The notes under the pieces are model-generated. The model was not told where the DNA came from, searched no databases, and saw only the letters and a list, made by a program, of their open reading frames with translations. 64,000 bases of DNA from Clostridium sp. BNL1100 (GTDB taxonomy: Bacteria; Bacillota; Clostridia; Acetivibrionales; DSM-1351), in assembly GCF_000244875.1 (NCBI RefSeq), contig NC_016791.1, forward strand, positions 3,167,001 to 3,231,000. The letters run 5' to 3'. This document shows positions 35,611-43,932 of the stretch, one piece after another; position 1 is the first letter of the stretch, and every line of letters starts with the position of its first letter. The position numbers and the translations under genes are program-made.

Positions 35611-37962
35611 ATCAACAATTTTATTGAAATTAAAAACGCAAGAATACATAACCTTAAAGGAATAGATATAAAAATCCCTAAAAACAAACTCACTGTTATC
35701 ACAGGAGTGTCAGGCAGCGGAAAATCCAGTCTGGCCTTTGATACCCTTTACGAAGAAGGCAAACGCCGCTACCTCATGTTTTCCGGTACACAGTTTATGA
35801 TTGACAGTACACCGACCTTTGACAGCATAACAGGACTTTCCCCTACTGTTGCAGTGGAACAGAGAATAATAAGGCAGTCAAATCCACGCAGTACGGTAGG
35901 TACACGGACAAAAATCAGCAATATCCTTGCCATGTTATTTGCTGCTTACGGAACAAGGGACAGCAGATATAATGACGATCTTCCCCTATCTATGGAAATG
36001 TTCCAGAAAAATTCTCCTAAGGGGATGTGCGTTAAATGTCTGGGGTCAGGAACTGTAAAAAAAGTGGATGAAGAAAAACTATTCGGGGACTTATCTTTAA
36101 AGGTTGAAGATGTATGTCTAGGGCTAGGCAAACGTGGTAGCACCAAGAAAATGCTGGACAGCTTTTATAAACATCACAATATATCCCCGGAGCAAAAGCT
36201 ATCCTCTCTTTCAGATGAGCAGTTATTCTGCTTAAAATACGGAGACAGCGGTAAGTCCTCTTTTATGGGATTTATACCATGGATATTTCATGTTACAAAC
36301 GGTGCATTTTCAACCAATAGCCGTCTTTTGTATTTACTGACCGGAGCAGGCTACATGACAAAATCCTCCTGTCCGAAATGCGGCGGTACAGGACTTGGGG
36401 TACATGCCTCCAGCACTACAATAGGCGGTAAAACCATATCTGAACTTGACAATATGTACATTAAAGACCTATTTGGTTTTCTCAGTAGCGCCCCTGTTAA
36501 AAAGTCTCCGCTGCTTAATGAGATACTAAGTAAACTATCTTGCATGGTTGACGTGGGACTTCACCACCTCTCCCTTTCCCGTCCGGTGCCAACCCTGTCC
36601 GGCGGTGAGATACAAAGACTGTTTCTGGCATCATATATTATTGCTGAAATGGACAGTATAATATTTGTTTTTGACGAACCCACAATTGGTCTGCATGAAG
36701 TGGAAAAAGAAAAGCTGATTTCCATAATAAGAAACCTTGTGAACCGTGGTAATACAGTAATTGCCGTAGAGCATGACGAAAACTTCATGCGCTGTGCCGA
36801 TTACATAATTGACCTTGGCCCATTTGCGGGAATTAACGGCGGAGAGCGGATTTTCCAAGGCAGCTTTGACAAATTTCTGGAATGTAACAATTCAAATACT
36901 GCACCATATTTAAGGAATGACGGCCTTCTAGATATAAATCAAACCTGCAGAACAGTTAATTCTGACAAAATACTCAAAATTGAAAATGCAAATATTCATA
37001 ACCTTCAGAACGTGAATGTCACCATTCCATTAGGGTTAATGGTGGGTGTTGCAGGCGTATCCGGCAGTGGAAAATCCAGCCTTATTTCAGACACACTCGT
37101 TCCTAAATTAAAGAGTTTACTAAATGACAAATTTGTTGGGGACGAGGACGAGAACAATGAAGGAATTTCGGAGAATAATTCTGTCATAAGCGGTTGGGAA
37201 CAAATTAAAAAATGTTTGGTTATAGACCAAAAGCCTATCGGTAGAAGTCGCACCTCTTGTCCTGCTACTTATACAGGAGTATTTGACCGTATACGTGCTT
37301 TATTTTCAAAGGAAAGCGGTTCGTCTGCCGGCCTTTTTACTGTTAATTCAGAAGGTGGCTGCAAAGTTTGCAAAGGTGACGGTGAATTACATTATCATGT
37401 GGGATTTGGAAATTTTATTGATACGGAATGTGAAGCATGCGGTGGGACAGGCTTTATACCCGAAGCTCTTGAAGTAACTCTGGACGGTAAAAATATAAGA
37501 GATATCCTGTCCCTTACAGTAGATGAGGCGGTAGTATTTTTTAAAGGCAGAGACAAACATATAGATAAAACACTTGCTACTCTCCAAAGGGTAGGTATGG
37601 GCTATATAACCCTGGGACAAAAGACTCCAACCATATCCGGAGGTGAAAGTCAGCGTATTAAGCTGGCAAAGGAACTTTCAAAGGGACAATCAGCCAAGGA
37701 TTCTGTTTATGTACTGGATGAACCTACAACGGGCTTGTCTTTTTACGATAGTGTAAGGCTTATGAAACTGATGGAGGAACTTGTAGACAAAGGTAATACC
37801 GTCATTGTAACAGAACATGACCCCTATATATTGTCTAACTGTGATTACATTATTGAAATGGGACCGGGAGGCGGCAGTGACGGTGGAGAACTGATTGCGG
37901 CAGACTCTCCTGAGGCTTTAAAAAACAATCAAAACTCCATAATAGGAAGGTACTTGAAATGA
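35611..37962 (+). CDS. UvrA-like ABC ATPase (UvrA paralogue), probable non-canonical start
   Basis: About 783 residues if begun at 35611. Two ABC cassettes are present: Walker A GVSGSGKSS near residue 32 with signature LSGGEIQRL near 330, and Walker A GVSGSGKSS near 482 with signature ISGGESQRI near 675. UvrA-type zinc-finger pairs are at ~140 (CVKCLGSG), ~253 (CPKCGGTG) and ~583-610 (CKVCKGDG, CEACGGTG). It is shorter than true UvrA (~940), as in UvrA paralogues associated with drug resistance or unknown repair roles. UvrA-like homology (NNFIEIKNARIHNLKG) extends upstream of the first GTG (35707) back to 35611, where the codon is ATC, 9 bases after GGTGGGG, with an in-frame TGA at 35602. Its stop overlaps the next gene by 4 bases (ATGA). 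Confidence 0.85.
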   Translation: MNNFIEIKNARIHNLKGIDIKIPKNKLTVITGVSGSGKSSLAFDTLYEEGKRRYLMFSGTQFMIDSTPTFDSITGLSPTVAVEQRIIRQSNPRSTVGTRTKISNILAMLFAAYGTRDSRYNDDLPLSMEMFQKNSPKGMCVKCLGSGTVKKVDEEKLFGDLSLKVEDVCLGLGKRGSTKKMLDSFYKHHNISPEQKLSSLSDEQLFCLKYGDSGKSSFMGFIPWIFHVTNGAFSTNSRLLYLLTGAGYMTKSSCPKCGGTGLGVHASSTTIGGKTISELDNMYIKDLFGFLSSAPVKKSPLLNEILSKLSCMVDVGLHHLSLSRPVPTLSGGEIQRLFLASYIIAEMDSIIFVFDEPTIGLHEVEKEKLISIIRNLVNRGNTVIAVEHDENFMRCADYIIDLGPFAGINGGERIFQGSFDKFLECNNSNTAPYLRNDGLLDINQTCRTVNSDKILKIENANIHNLQNVNVTIPLGLMVGVAGVSGSGKSSLISDTLVPKLKSLLNDKFVGDEDENNEGISENNSVISGWEQIKKCLVIDQKPIGRSRTSCPATYTGVFDRIRALFSKESGSSAGLFTVNSEGGCKVCKGDGELHYHVGFGNFIDTECEACGGTGFIPEALEVTLDGKNIRDILSLTVDEAVVFFKGRDKHIDKTLATLQRVGMGYITLGQKTPTISGGESQRIKLAKELSKGQSAKDSVYVLDEPTTGLSFYDSVRLMKLMEELVDKGNTVIVTEHDPYILSNCDYIIEMGPGGGSDGGELIAADSPEALKNNQNSIIGRYLK

Positions 37963-38888
37963 ATAATGAGTTGTCAGAATACATAGACACTTATATAAAA
38001 CAAAAGCAATACAGACTTATAAACAGTATCCTTTTGTTTAGGGATGGCCAGCCGATTCTGGAAAGGTATTATAATAACTACACTAATAACAGCCGGAATA
38101 ATATAAAATCTATATGGAAGAGCATTTTATCTATTTGCACAGGAATATGCCTTGATAAGGGTTACATAAAAAGTCTTGATGAACCTGTTGCAAATTATTT
38201 AAGTCAATTTGCTGCCAACAATCATCCCTATCATAAGCTGATTACCATACGACACCTACTGAACATGTCCTCAGGTATTTACTGGAACGGCGGAATTCAT
38301 TATCACTGCCCTATGCTTGAACAGCTCTGGCGTTCTGATAATTGTCTGGAACACTTGGCTGATGTAGCAATGGCAAATTTACCGGGAACAAAATTCGTTT
38401 ACAAGGAATGGGACGTCATTTTACTGTCTGCGGTCATTTCCAAGTCCGCAAATATGGATACTTACGAATTTTGTAAGTCTTATTTGTATGAGCCTCAGGG
38501 AATAATAAGCGGTGAATGGGCGAAATTGCCGGGGGGTATAAATTATAGTATAGACCGAAATTTAAATATTGAGGCTCAATCCGATTTATCAGCCGGAGAT
38601 TTGGCTAAGCTTGGTTTCCTGCTTCTAAATAAAGGTAACGGTATTTTAAGTGAAAGTTATATAAATCAGGCTGTTTTACCATCTCCAAATACGCCGGAAT
38701 ACGGCTGTCTTTTTTGGCTATTCGAAGGCGGTTTTGCATGCAGGGGTTACGGAGGTCAGGAGATAAATGTAGTCCCCGGCAAAAATATTGTATATGTTAT
38801 TCAGGCAACACCCACAAGCCGCAGCAAAAGCTACGGGGATGTATTCAGGGTGTGTATGGATTTCATGGACAAGGGCAGTATAATGTAG
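37959..38888 (+). CDS. Serine beta-lactamase-fold (class C type) hydrolase-like protein
   Basis: 309 residues without a signal peptide, so cytoplasmic. The SxxK motif SIWK places the nucleophile at Ser51 and the general base at Lys54. TIRHLLNMSSGI is the usual class C-family landmark. Where the family has YxN it reads VYKEW near residue 148, and the KTG-like element is GYGGQ near the C-terminus. The esterase/peptidase-like members of this family are diverse, and the altered YxN makes activity uncertain. Translation is coupled to the UvrA-like gene by ATGA, and the FMN enzyme gene follows 39 bases later. Beta-lactam resistance is unlikely given the cytoplasmic location. Confidence 0.85.
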   Translation: MNNELSEYIDTYIKQKQYRLINSILLFRDGQPILERYYNNYTNNSRNNIKSIWKSILSICTGICLDKGYIKSLDEPVANYLSQFAANNHPYHKLITIRHLLNMSSGIYWNGGIHYHCPMLEQLWRSDNCLEHLADVAMANLPGTKFVYKEWDVILLSAVISKSANMDTYEFCKSYLYEPQGIISGEWAKLPGGINYSIDRNLNIEAQSDLSAGDLAKLGFLLLNKGNGILSESYINQAVLPSPNTPEYGCLFWLFEGGFACRGYGGQEINVVPGKNIVYVIQATPTSRSKSYGDVFRVCMDFMDKGSIM

Positions 38889-38927
38889 TAAACTTCAAAT
38901 AAAAAATAATACAGGTGGAGGTTTAAG

Positions 38928-39857
38928 ATGAAACAAAATGTACAACATAATTACAGAGCAGGAGATTCAGATGAAATCACACGCCATTACTTTGATTCGC
39001 TTTTGATTGAAATGCGGCACATTGATTCGGTAATACCATCTACTGCTCTTGAACTTTATGGAGAAAAATTTTTTACACCAATAATGACAGCTGCACTGTC
39101 CCATCTTAATAACAGCCGTCCAAACGGAATGGTAGAAATGGCAAAAGGAGCCAAGGCTTCCAACGCAGTTATGTGGACAGGCATGGGTGATGAAGCTGAG
39201 CTGGAAGCAATAACAGCCACCGGCGCCAAAACCATCAAAATTATTAAGCCTCATTCTGATAATAATACAATTTTCAAGAGAATTGAACATGCGGAGAAAT
39301 GCGGTGTACTTGCCCTTGGCATGGATATCGATCATTCCTTTAACAGTAAAGGGGAATTTGACAATGTTTTGGGCCTTCCAATGTCAGGTAAAACCCTCGA
39401 TGAAATCAAAGAATTTGTAAAGGCCACCAAACTGCCTTTTATAATTAAAGGTGTACTTAGCGAAAAGGATACATATAAATGCCTTGAAGCAGGTGTTAAG
39501 GGTATAGTAATCTCTCACCATCACGGAATTATTGATTATGCAGTTCCTCCCCTTATGGTGCTGCCCAAGATTGCAAAAATCGTAAACCGCAGTATACCAA
39601 TTTTTGTGGATTGCGGTATTGCCAGCGGTATAGACGTATTTAAGGCATTGGCCCTGGGTGCTGACGCAGTGTCCGTTGGGCGTACGTTAATTCCCCACCT
39701 TAAGGAAGCCGGAGCCAACGGGGTGCAGAGCAAAATTGAAGAATTGACTGAAGAACTTGCAGGTGTAATGGCAAGGACATGTTCAAAGAACATTGCCTCC
39801 ATTAATGCTTCTGTGATTTGGCAAAGTCCTGTCGGACCTAATGCATTAACTCCGTAA
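38928..39857 (+). CDS. FMN-dependent alpha-hydroxy acid dehydrogenase-like protein with altered active site
   Basis: 309 residues in the TIM-barrel family of lactate/glycolate oxidases: FIIKGVLSEKDTYKCLEAG (the conserved Lys strand), DCGIASGIDVFKALALGADAVSVGR (flavin phosphate site), and a C-terminal helix ending ARTCSKNIASIN. The usual catalytic SNHGxRQ reads SHHHGII near residue 196; by position the His is kept but the substrate-binding Arg is replaced by Ile. The GGVRRG-type phosphate loop is CGIASG. The protein is ~50 residues shorter than typical members. Chemistry other than hydroxy-acid oxidation is likely. A good SD (GGAGG) precedes it, and a hairpin closes the operon. Confidence 0.85.
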   Translation: MKQNVQHNYRAGDSDEITRHYFDSLLIEMRHIDSVIPSTALELYGEKFFTPIMTAALSHLNNSRPNGMVEMAKGAKASNAVMWTGMGDEAELEAITATGAKTIKIIKPHSDNNTIFKRIEHAEKCGVLALGMDIDHSFNSKGEFDNVLGLPMSGKTLDEIKEFVKATKLPFIIKGVLSEKDTYKCLEAGVKGIVISHHHGIIDYAVPPLMVLPKIAKIVNRSIPIFVDCGIASGIDVFKALALGADAVSVGRTLIPHLKEAGANGVQSKIEELTEELAGVMARTCSKNIASINASVIWQSPVGPNALTP

Positions 39858-39870
39858 TATTAACTATTTT

Positions 39871-39908
39871 AAGGACTGTATCCGATTTTTACCGGACTCA
39901 GTCCTTTT
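39871..39908 (+). terminator. Terminator between convergent operons
   Basis: AAGGACTG(T)ATCCG at 39871-39885 pairs with CGGA(C)TCAGTCCTT ending at 39907, followed by T-rich sequence. It closes the UvrA-like operon and may also serve the convergent ABC permease genes. Confidence 0.75.
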
Positions 39909-39939
39909 TAGTATAAGCAGTAAAACCGATGTTTTAAAA

Positions 39940-40752
39940 TCAACTGCTTGCACTTGAGTAATTTCTGATTGCCACTTTCCATAAGAGACGTACCAATACA
40001 AAAGCCACAACAGGGGCAATTAGTCCCCATGCAAAATATAGCGGGCTCATCTTATCAAGAATAAAAAGAGCAGGAAAGTTTGTTACCACAAAGATAGGAA
40101 TTACAAAGATTCCGATTCTTTGGAACCATTTACTAAAAACTACCATAGGTACATTATTTATATCCCAGAAAGAATTAAATGTCTCACCTATTGCACTGGT
40201 GTTAATAAACCAGAAGGTTAAAATCTGAGGAATAAGAAAAAGTGAATAGCCTATAGCGACACCGCAGGCAACAAACATTGCGTAGCCAAGAATTTGAAGT
40301 ATCGTCAGGGAAAGCTTCATCCTGATAACTCCCAAAGCTACCAGAATAATACCGGCTGTAACATCAGTCACAAACAAACCCATATCTGAGCGGCGTAAAG
40401 TTGCAATAAATTGGACTGAAACAGGTTTAACCATGTAAAAATCCAGCATTCCCTCACGCACCAATGTACGCATACTCATAAAATTGACCATGAACAACCC
40501 TGCATGGAAGCCTGTCAAAATAATAAATGTCCCCGCAAAAACCAAAAGCTCATTTGGAGTAAAGCCGTTTATATTGGCACCTGAACGGAAAATTACAATA
40601 ACATAAAGAAGCTTTACAAAGAGGTACCCGATTTCCATAGCTATACCGGAAAAGAAATTAACTCTGTATTCCATCTGTGCCATTAAATTGTTTTTTACAA
40701 AAATCCAATAGACAATAATATGCTTCTTTATAACTTTAAGAATTCTCTCCAT
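39940..40752 (-). CDS. ABC-2 type permease (COG3694-like)
   Basis: 270 residues with six predicted membrane helices. The N-terminal pattern (FVKNNLMAQMEYRVNFFSGI) is typical of the paired uncharacterised ABC-2 permeases found with a COG4586-type ATPase. The conserved REGMLDFYMVKPVS loop supports this. It would form a heterodimeric membrane domain with the permease encoded 7 bases upstream. It is the last gene of the ATPase-permease-permease set. The substrate is unknown; a product of the neighbouring radical SAM enzymes is a possibility based on position only. Confidence 0.88.
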   Translation of the reverse strand: MERILKVIKKHIIVYWIFVKNNLMAQMEYRVNFFSGIAMEIGYLFVKLLYVIVIFRSGANINGFTPNELLVFAGTFIILTGFHAGLFMVNFMSMRTLVREGMLDFYMVKPVSVQFIATLRRSDMGLFVTDVTAGIILVALGVIRMKLSLTILQILGYAMFVACGVAIGYSLFLIPQILTFWFINTSAIGETFNSFWDINNVPMVVFSKWFQRIGIFVIPIFVVTNFPALFILDKMSPLYFAWGLIAPVVAFVLVRLLWKVAIRNYSSASS

Positions 40753-40759
40753 TTTAGCT

Positions 40760-41569
40760 TTAGCCCCCTACCGCTATGTACTTCTTTGACCCTATGAACC
40801 AGAATAAATTTGCAAGCAGTGCAATGCACAATATCCACCCGACCTGTATACACAGGCCTCTTGCTATTCCCCAACCGATAATCTGGGAATTTAAAACATC
40901 AACAGGAAAGTTGATAGTATACTTAAACGGCATCAAATCCAGTATGGACACCACTTTTGAACCGAAAATACTAAGGGGAAAAATACCCCCGCTTAAAGTA
41001 ATAATTATTATCCGCACTGCTTCAAAAATAAAGCCGATTTCATTTAGCCAAAAGCAAAGGGTGCTTACACAAAAGAAGATTAAAAAATTAAGGCACAGAG
41101 ATAATATCAAAGAAATTGTAAATGCCACCATGGCCTGTACAGTAAGGACGACACCCAGCGAGAACTTCAATACTAAAATTGAAGTGATAAATAGAATTAT
41201 CATTACAACAAGGTTTACAACCTTTTGCCCCATAAAGCAGCAAAGCTTATGGGTAAAATACCCTATCGGACGAACGATAAATTTGTTCAGTCCGCCATTT
41301 TTTATATCCTCATTTATTTCAGCTTCAAAATCAGTTCTGACAAACCTGGATACCAGCTGGGCTATAACAGTATACTGGATAATCTGAGCAAAAGAATATC
41401 CGAATACTACCGAACTTTCGGAATTTTTATAAACAGATATCCACAGAAAGGTTTGTATGAAAATAGGAACTATTGCAGCAAGTATGCTTAAGAAAAAATT
41501 AGCACGGTACTCCATTGCATTCTGCATTCCAATTTGAAATGAAAACAGATATTTGTTAGATGATCTCAT
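40760..41569 (-). CDS. ABC-2 type permease (COG4587-like)
   Basis: 269 residues, six predicted helices, starting with the same type of motif (GMQNAMEYRANFFLSIL) as its partner. The conserved loop reads INEDIKNGGLNKFIVRPIGYF, the counterpart of the other permease's REGMLDFYMVKPVS. It lies 9 bases after the ATPase gene and 7 before the second permease, a compact operon. Family-level function: export of an unidentified lipid-like or peptide substrate. No soluble binding protein is present, as expected for an exporter. Confidence 0.88.
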   Translation of the reverse strand: MRSSNKYLFSFQIGMQNAMEYRANFFLSILAAIVPIFIQTFLWISVYKNSESSVVFGYSFAQIIQYTVIAQLVSRFVRTDFEAEINEDIKNGGLNKFIVRPIGYFTHKLCCFMGQKVVNLVVMIILFITSILVLKFSLGVVLTVQAMVAFTISLILSLCLNFLIFFCVSTLCFWLNEIGFIFEAVRIIIITLSGGIFPLSIFGSKVVSILDLMPFKYTINFPVDVLNSQIIGWGIARGLCIQVGWILCIALLANLFWFIGSKKYIAVGG

Positions 41570-41578
41570 TAATTAATT

Positions 41579-42553
41579 CTATCCTTTCTGAAGCAGCATT
41601 GCTATGCCTTCCTCAACAGGGACATCGACAATATTAAAATCCTCAACCGGGAGCTTATCCTGTATACTCTTTGTTAACTGTAATGCATTTTGACGGTAAA
41701 CCTCAAAGGTGGCTGAATAGCCGTCAGTTTCAAGCACTTCTCCGAAGCTTTGCAGCACAGGCAATTCCACTTGCCGTGATAATTGTAGACGAACCAGCTT
41801 CTTTCCGCTGAATACATCATTTATCCGAGCCAATTCACCGTCATATACCACGGCTCCCTTGCTTATAACAACAGCCCGCCTGCAAAGATCCTCAATATCC
41901 TTCATATAGTGACTTGTGAGAAGTATTGTAGATTTATACTGTTCATTGTAGTATTTTAAAAAACTGCGAATTTTCTTTTGTGACATTATATCCAACCCTA
42001 TAGTCGGCTCATCAAGGAACAGTACTCTGGGTTTATGTATCAGAGCTGCAATCAGCTCCATTTTCATCCGTTCACCAAGTGAAAGACGACGTACCTGAAT
42101 ATTCAGCAAATGCTTTACGTCAAGGAGTTCTGCAAGTTCTTCCAGAAACTGTGAATAAGCCAGGTTATCCATTTCATAAATACACTTATTCAGATAAAAA
42201 GATTCACTGGCAGGAAGATCCCACCACAGCTGGTTCTTTTGACCCATAACAATGGAAATATTCCTTTTGAATTCAACTTTTCGTTCCCATGGCACAAAAC
42301 CGCATATTCTGGCTTCTCCGCTGGTAGGAAAAAGTATTCCAGACAGCATTTTTAAGGTAGTTGTTTTACCTGCACCGTTTGAACCTATAAATCCTACCAT
42401 TTCACCTGCTTTAATTTCAAAGGAAACCTCTTTTACAGCATCTTTACATAGTTTTTCTCTATGAAAAAGATTTTTTACGGAGTTTCCCAGTCCTGTCTGC
42501 TTTTCGTAATATGAAAATTGCTTAGAAAGTAATCTTACTTCAATTTCGGACAT
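41579..42553 (-). CDS. ABC exporter ATPase (COG4586-like)
   Basis: 324 residues. Walker A GSNGAGKTTT near 56-65, signature LSLGERMK near 157, Walker B VLFLDEP, and a C-terminal extension of ~90 residues typical of this ATPase family. It energises the two ABC-2 permeases encoded immediately downstream. ATG 42553 has GGAGAA upstream. The region between it and the radical SAM genes contains its own promoter with a palindrome (42576-42618), so the transporter can be regulated separately from the upstream enzymes. Confidence 0.93.
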   Translation of the reverse strand: MSEIEVRLLSKQFSYYEKQTGLGNSVKNLFHREKLCKDAVKEVSFEIKAGEMVGFIGSNGAGKTTTLKMLSGILFPTSGEARICGFVPWERKVEFKRNISIVMGQKNQLWWDLPASESFYLNKCIYEMDNLAYSQFLEELAELLDVKHLLNIQVRRLSLGERMKMELIAALIHKPRVLFLDEPTIGLDIMSQKKIRSFLKYYNEQYKSTILLTSHYMKDIEDLCRRAVVISKGAVVYDGELARINDVFSGKKLVRLQLSRQVELPVLQSFGEVLETDGYSATFEVYRQNALQLTKSIQDKLPVEDFNIVDVPVEEGIAMLLQKG

Positions 42554-42575
42554 TATCAGTTCTCCTGTATAAGTA

Positions 42576-42618
42576 ATTTACTTTACCAACTATAACATGA
42601 TTGGTAAAATAAGTAAAT
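42576..42618 (-). promoter_or_regulatory. Promoter with overlapping palindromic operator for the ABC-2 exporter operon
   Basis: On the minus strand TTTACT (42612-42617) and TATAGT (42589-42594) are exactly 17 bases apart. TTTACCAA (42582-42589) and TTGGTAAA (42601-42608) form a perfect 8-bp inverted repeat with an 11-base spacer, lying over the spacer and -10. The pattern suggests a ligand-responsive repressor site. No regulator gene is adjacent. Confidence 0.6.
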
Positions 42619-42621
42619 AAT

Positions 42622-43902
42622 TTAAACTACTTCCTTAGTTTCGTCACACCAATTGATATTATTTTGTTTTAGAGCATCCATCAAAATATCTCTCCATCTC
42701 TGCATATCTTCTGGTCCGAAAGTGTTTGTCCTGATTGCATAACCCGTTAGTTTTTCCTTACCCACCTGTATGTAATTTGAGAAGTTTTTATCAATCCATG
42801 TTATACCATAATGATCAGGTCTTGAATACAGGTCTGTACCGGGGTACGGCAAACATGGATAAACCGTAGCCTCACCAAGTTTCAGGCCTTCAAGAGATTT
42901 TATGGTTTCGGAAATTGTCTCATCGCTTTCCCCGGGAAATCCTACTATGAAAAAACCTCTGGTTCTGATTCCGGCTTCAAATGCATTGTTCAGCCCCCAT
43001 TTAATACGTTCAATTGATGTGGCCTTCCCCATTTTAGACAGCATTGATGCTGACAGTGATTCAATTCCTACACTGATATGTGTACAACCTGCGTCAAGCA
43101 GGGTTTTGCAAATGTCAAGGCTTAATGACTCCGCCCTGGCAAAAATCCTCCACTTGATATTTAGTGGTTTAATCAATTGACATATTTTCATTGCACGTTT
43201 AGGATCAGCCAAAAAATTATCATCATTAAACCTGAAAGCTCGCCAGCCCTTATCATAATTCATCCTTACTTCTTCTATAACGTTTTCGGGACTTCTGGCC
43301 CTCCAGTATCCACGCTTGCTGACATTGGAATTGCAAAACCGGCATGTGAAGTTACAACCCCTGGAACTATCGAGACATATTACAGGCAGATTGTCTATTC
43401 GCCTTGTATATTTGCTCATATTGCAAAAGTAATCATAGTCCGGAAAAGGAAGGTCATCTAGGTTCTTAATAACCTCCGCCTCAATAATTCTATCAGGAAT
43501 TATTCCTTCTTTTACTTTTTTTATCAAGTCATAAAAAACATATTCGCCCTCACCGCAGATAACCACATCAAAATCCTTTGCAACCTGTTCCGGCAATGCA
43601 CTTGCATGTGGTCCTCCCGCAACTACAATAGATTTAGGGTATTTTTTTCTTAATTCTCTTAGCAACTTTTGTGCTATGTCATAGGTAGCTGAATAGGTCC
43701 CTATACCATAAATCTCAGCTTCCTCAATATAATCGATTAAGTTATCTTCAAGCACACCTGATAAATCACATACCTTTATATCAAAGCCCTTTGACCTTAC
43801 ATATGTTGCAATTGAAACAAGTCCACCCGGCGGCTGACGTTCATCATCATCAACAAATGGTATCGGCAAATTTATTAATACTGTTCTAACCTCTTTTATC
43901 AT
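42622..43902 (-). CDS. B12-binding-domain radical SAM protein
   Basis: 426 residues from ATG 43902, preceded by GGAGGAG at ~10 bases; the earlier ATG 43923 lies ahead of that site. The N-terminal ~130 residues form a cobalamin-binding-type domain (PPGGLVSIATYVRSKGFD, VAGGPHASALPEQ). The radical SAM core follows with the cluster motif CNFTCRFC (CxxxCxxC) and GIESLSASMLSKMGK. Family members carry out methylations and other radical chemistry on unactivated carbon, or ring rearrangements; the substrate cannot be told from sequence. It is third in a row of radical SAM genes, 9-30 bases from its neighbour, and should be co-transcribed with them. Confidence 0.93.
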   Translation of the reverse strand: MIKEVRTVLINLPIPFVDDDERQPPGGLVSIATYVRSKGFDIKVCDLSGVLEDNLIDYIEEAEIYGIGTYSATYDIAQKLLRELRKKYPKSIVVAGGPHASALPEQVAKDFDVVICGEGEYVFYDLIKKVKEGIIPDRIIEAEVIKNLDDLPFPDYDYFCNMSKYTRRIDNLPVICLDSSRGCNFTCRFCNSNVSKRGYWRARSPENVIEEVRMNYDKGWRAFRFNDDNFLADPKRAMKICQLIKPLNIKWRIFARAESLSLDICKTLLDAGCTHISVGIESLSASMLSKMGKATSIERIKWGLNNAFEAGIRTRGFFIVGFPGESDETISETIKSLEGLKLGEATVYPCLPYPGTDLYSRPDHYGITWIDKNFSNYIQVGKEKLTGYAIRTNTFGPEDMQRWRDILMDALKQNNINWCDETKEVV

Positions 43903-43932
43903 TAGCCCACTTCTCCTCCTCATTTAAAAATA

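Noticed and set aside
35707-35709. GTG at 35707 as the start of the UvrA-like protein.
   Set aside because: It falls inside the first Walker A motif and has no SD. Conserved UvrA-like sequence continues upstream to 35611.
37959-38888. A beta-lactamase conferring antibiotic resistance.
   Set aside because: No signal peptide, the YxN motif is altered (YKE), and it is coupled to a UvrA-like gene. Only the fold is supported.
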